22,737 nucleotides of DNA, from positions 1 to 22,737 of IMG/VR virus record IMGVR_UViG_3300020469_002898. The stretch is one strand, 5' to 3'. Numbering within the stretch: the first letter of the stretch is position 1; each line of letters opens with the position of its first letter. The DNA is from a virus. This document shows, piece by piece, positions 20,787 through 22,737 of the stretch. Both the position numbers and the translations under genes were made by a program. The notes under the pieces are model-generated. The model worked only from the letters and a program-made list of their open reading frames with translations. It was not told the origin of the DNA and did not search any database.

Positions 20787-21775
20787 ACTTTTTTCCAACT
20801 AGTAAACTTTAGTTTTGCTTCTAATCCTTTGTAGGTGTTTTTGTCTATGATCTCTTGAACTTTATGTCCACTTAAGACCATATCATTTATGTCCTTTTCC
20901 CGAATATTGGAGGGCCAGATAACGACTGTACCTCCTTGATTGATTGTTTGTTCAATTCTTCTGGTGATTTGGGAGTTGCGTGGTTCGTTATCATATATCC
21001 AGACAGGATTACTAATCCCGCAACTGACGACATCAACATCAGCTCCACACATAGCAACCGAGTTGCGAATAAACGTAGAGTCGAATGGTCCTTCTGTAAT
21101 ATAGACTGGGAGGGATTTGTCAATTTCATCTGTTCCATAGATCTTTGGTTCATCCTCATCCAACATAACGGTTAAGTATTTAACAGGGTTTGTAGATAGG
21201 GCTCTACCCTGCAACCCTATAAGTTTCTCATTCCTGACAAGAGGAATTACAATTCTAGCTTCACCAAAATTGGGATGTTCAAAAGAACCCGGTTTGATAC
21301 TATTAACAAACTCTTGAAAGTTTTCTGCGTAATAAAAGTTCCCACTCAGGATGGCTCTAGATTCCAAATAATGTTTAGATAAAGTAACACTAAATGCAGA
21401 AGGAAGATCGATAACAATCTTCTTCTTAAATGTTGGTTTAGTATTTCTCATCTTACTAAACACATCCTCAGGAGTTTCTATGACAAAGTTCTTACCAGTG
21501 TGACCTTCTTTGAACTTCTCAAAAGTATATTGTTTATAAGTTTGAGGATCCAAATCCTTTAAGAAGTTTGCAAACGAAACACTAATACCACAATTGTGGC
21601 ACTTAAAGTTAGTGTTGTTCTTAACCTGATAAAGAAAACCTCTAGCTTTGTTCTTATTCTTCTGGGAGTCACCACATATGGGACACCGAAAGTTATAAAG
21701 CTTTGGCTTTACTCTTTTGAACTTAGGAAGTCTTGAGGAGATCAAATTGATGTATTTGACATCAATAAAATCCAT
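20783..21775 (-). CDS. DNA primase, T4 gp61-like
   Basis: A 330-residue DnaG-type phage primase that makes RNA primers on the lagging strand. An N-terminal zinc ribbon has C31-x2-C34 and C59-x2-C62 (CPICGDS and CHNCG). A central region leads to a TOPRIM domain with the catalytic TEGPFDS (227-233, Glu228) and a metal-binding acidic YDNEPRN (261-267). Length is near T4 gp61 (342). The start ATG is 1 nt after the preceding stop, and its own stop is overlapped by nrdA (ATGA), linking replication and dNTP supply. The gp41-like helicase partner is not in this window. Confidence 0.9.
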   Translation of the reverse strand: MDFIDVKYINLISSRLPKFKRVKPKLYNFRCPICGDSQKNKNKARGFLYQVKNNTNFKCHNCGISVSFANFLKDLDPQTYKQYTFEKFKEGHTGKNFVIETPEDVFSKMRNTKPTFKKKIVIDLPSAFSVTLSKHYLESRAILSGNFYYAENFQEFVNSIKPGSFEHPNFGEARIVIPLVRNEKLIGLQGRALSTNPVKYLTVMLDEDEPKIYGTDEIDKSLPVYITEGPFDSTFIRNSVAMCGADVDVVSCGISNPVWIYDNEPRNSQITRRIEQTINQGGTVVIWPSNIREKDINDMVLSGHKVQEIIDKNTYKGLEAKLKFTSWKKV

Positions 21776-21776
21776 A

Positions 21777-22151
21777 TCACTCGATATAACTACTCGTTAT
21801 TTTACCAACTTCTGATGGTGGAGTCAAGTCGAACCAATTAGTTTGTGCTATAAAAGACACAGCCACTACACATCCAATGGCGACCCAAACCTTTTTCTCT
21901 AGATCCTGTAGTCTTGACAAGACACTGTTATGATCTGAGTCCATTTTATCACGGAGTTCGTCAATCTTTGCAAATAGTACAGAGTCAATTTCTTCTGACT
22001 TTGATAATCTTTCTTCATGAACAGCAAGCATTCTGCTAACTGTTGTATTTACCTCAGATAATTTTTCAATAGTTACGTCTAATTTATCCAACAAAGGTTT
22101 GATGTCATCAACTCTCTGTTGTAGTATAGCCAACTTAACTTGATCGTCCAT
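21777..22151 (-). CDS. coiled-coil protein with one C-terminal membrane segment
   Basis: A 124-residue protein. Residues 5-85 are a long charged helix with heptad spacing (QQRVDDIKPLLDKLD, then VNTTVSRMLAVHEERL and LSRLQDLEKK), predicted coiled coil. Residues 88-104 (KVWVAIGCVVAVSFIAQ) form a membrane span, leaving a short SSYIE-ending tail. There is no N-terminal signal, so the coil should be cytoplasmic. The shape resembles T4-type membrane-tethered small proteins of unknown role; placed just before primase, it might anchor a replication component to the membrane, which is speculative. Confidence 0.75.
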   Translation of the reverse strand: MDDQVKLAILQQRVDDIKPLLDKLDVTIEKLSEVNTTVSRMLAVHEERLSKSEEIDSVLFAKIDELRDKMDSDHNSVLSRLQDLEKKVWVAIGCVVAVSFIAQTNWFDLTPPSEVGKITSSYIE

Positions 22152-22446
22152 CTTGAGGCTTAAAGTAAGGGTTGAACTCTAATGCTTTCTTTTTGTTTTT
22201 TCTATTTTCTCTTTTTTCCTTTCTACTCATCAGATCACTGATAGCTTTTCTCACAAACTTATTACGACCATCAAAATTCATTGGTTTATCATAACCAGCA
22301 GTTGGTCCTTTTGCATCAGAAGATCCACTAAACCCACCGGATCCACCAGGAGGATTAGCAACCATTCCTTCTTCACTTACACTGAACTCTTGATACATGG
22401 CAGATCGAAATGCATCGATTACCCTATCAATTTTCTCCCTTTCCAT
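22135..22446 (-). CDS. 103-residue basic/Gly-rich protein of unknown function
   Basis: A 103-residue protein in three parts: an N-terminal helix (MEREKIDRVIDAFRSAMYQE), a flexible Gly/Ser/Pro stretch (VANPPGGSGGFSGSSDAKG), and a very basic C-terminal half (MSRKEKRENRKNKKK, then ALEFNPYFKPQDGRSS). It overlaps genes on both sides by 17-20 nt. The layout suggests a nucleic-acid-binding or virion-associated small protein, but no family can be named from sequence. Confidence 0.7.
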   Translation of the reverse strand: MEREKIDRVIDAFRSAMYQEFSVSEEGMVANPPGGSGGFSGSSDAKGPTAGYDKPMNFDGRNKFVRKAISDLMSRKEKRENRKNKKKALEFNPYFKPQDGRSS

Positions 22447-22737
22447 CAGTAATACCTCTGAGTTCTTCTAAACAATATTCATCTACCTCAAGTTCATGCA
22501 AAGATGTTCTTGGATAATCAGGCAATCTATCTAAGAATAAGACAAAAGCCTTCAATGAAGGCCACAGGTCCTCATCCAGCTTAAAGAAAAGCATGGGTGT
22601 CGCAGCATCTCCAAAGATATTATAAAGAATAATAAAATGGTTGATTAGAAGATGAACCTTCAGATCAGAACCATTTTTATACTTCCTCAGGAGTCGTTTG
22701 ATGTATCGAAAGATGTTTAAGTCTTTCTCAAAGTCAT
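22427..22737 (-). CDS. partial gene of unknown function (C-terminal 102 residues)
   Basis: An uninterrupted frame runs off the high-coordinate edge; the N-terminus is missing. The visible part is helical, with FRYIKRLLRKYKNGSD, HLLINHFIILYNIFGDAATP and a C-terminal acidic region DEYCLEELRGITDGKGEN. It stops at TGA 22429-22427, overlapping the next gene by 20 nt. A small conserved gene of this kind often stands between the helicase and primase genes in T4-like cyanophages, but I cannot name the family. Confidence 0.65.
   Translation of the reverse strand, partial: DFEKDLNIFRYIKRLLRKYKNGSDLKVHLLINHFIILYNIFGDAATPMLFFKLDEDLWPSLKAFVLFLDRLPDYPRTSLHELEVDEYCLEELRGITDGKGEN

Noticed and set aside
1-22737. 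CRISPR array or insertion sequence
   Set aside because: No regularly spaced direct repeats, no transposase and no terminal inverted repeats with target duplications were seen.

Overview
The window looks like part of the genome of a T4-like marine myovirus, most likely a cyanophage of Synechococcus or Prochlorococcus. The sequence support is an AT-rich, tightly packed set of genes all on the minus strand, a T4-type replication/nucleotide block (gp61-like TOPRIM primase, class Ia nrdA and nrdB), a SegE-like GIY-YIG nuclease, a short phage-type peptide deformylase, a small tRNA array, ATAAATA late-promoter-like motifs and a long sugar/LPS-type gene cluster. No photosynthesis gene lies in the window, so the host is an inference.

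Reading in the direction of transcription (high to low coordinates): (1) 22737-20783, an unidentified partial gene, two small genes of unknown function and the primase; (2) 20786-17041, nrdA, nrdB and a small conserved-looking gene; (3) 17018-15949, a GIY-YIG nuclease and a lipoprotein with a tail-lysozyme domain that has its own promoter; (4) 15952-15397, a consensus sigma70-type promoter, a structured leader and four tRNAs (Arg-TCT, Gly-TCC, Asn-GTT, Val-TAC); (5) 15381-13911, an island of very small genes, including a Phd-like orphan antitoxin, with several promoters, two palindromes and a UUCG-loop terminator; (6) 13884-1, about 14 kb with a promoter at its head and 20 genes joined almost everywhere by 1-4 nt overlaps.

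Region 6 appears to be one operon that makes and modifies surface glycans. It encodes sugar-nucleotide enzymes (a plant-type GDP-mannose 3',5'-epimerase, a Gmd/Rmd-like dehydratase, a UDP-glucose/GDP-mannose dehydrogenase), a heptose-like activation set (PfkB kinase, RfaE2-like nucleotidyltransferase, HAD phosphatase, cupin), glycosyltransferases (two GT11 fucosyltransferase-like, two GT-A types, one GT9-like, one partial GT25) and methyltransferase-like proteins. NAD synthetase, peptide deformylase, an alcohol dehydrogenase and an Sm-like small protein are interspersed. The combination could let the phage alter host LPS during infection or decorate its own virion.

Several reported starts were moved from TTG/GTG codons to internal ATGs where overlap pattern, Shine-Dalgarno spacing or family length argued for it. 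Two genes shorter than 60 codons (3636-3791 and 14995-15165) were found by reading the gaps. No long non-coding stretch remains; the largest is the 157-nt spacer inside the tRNA array.
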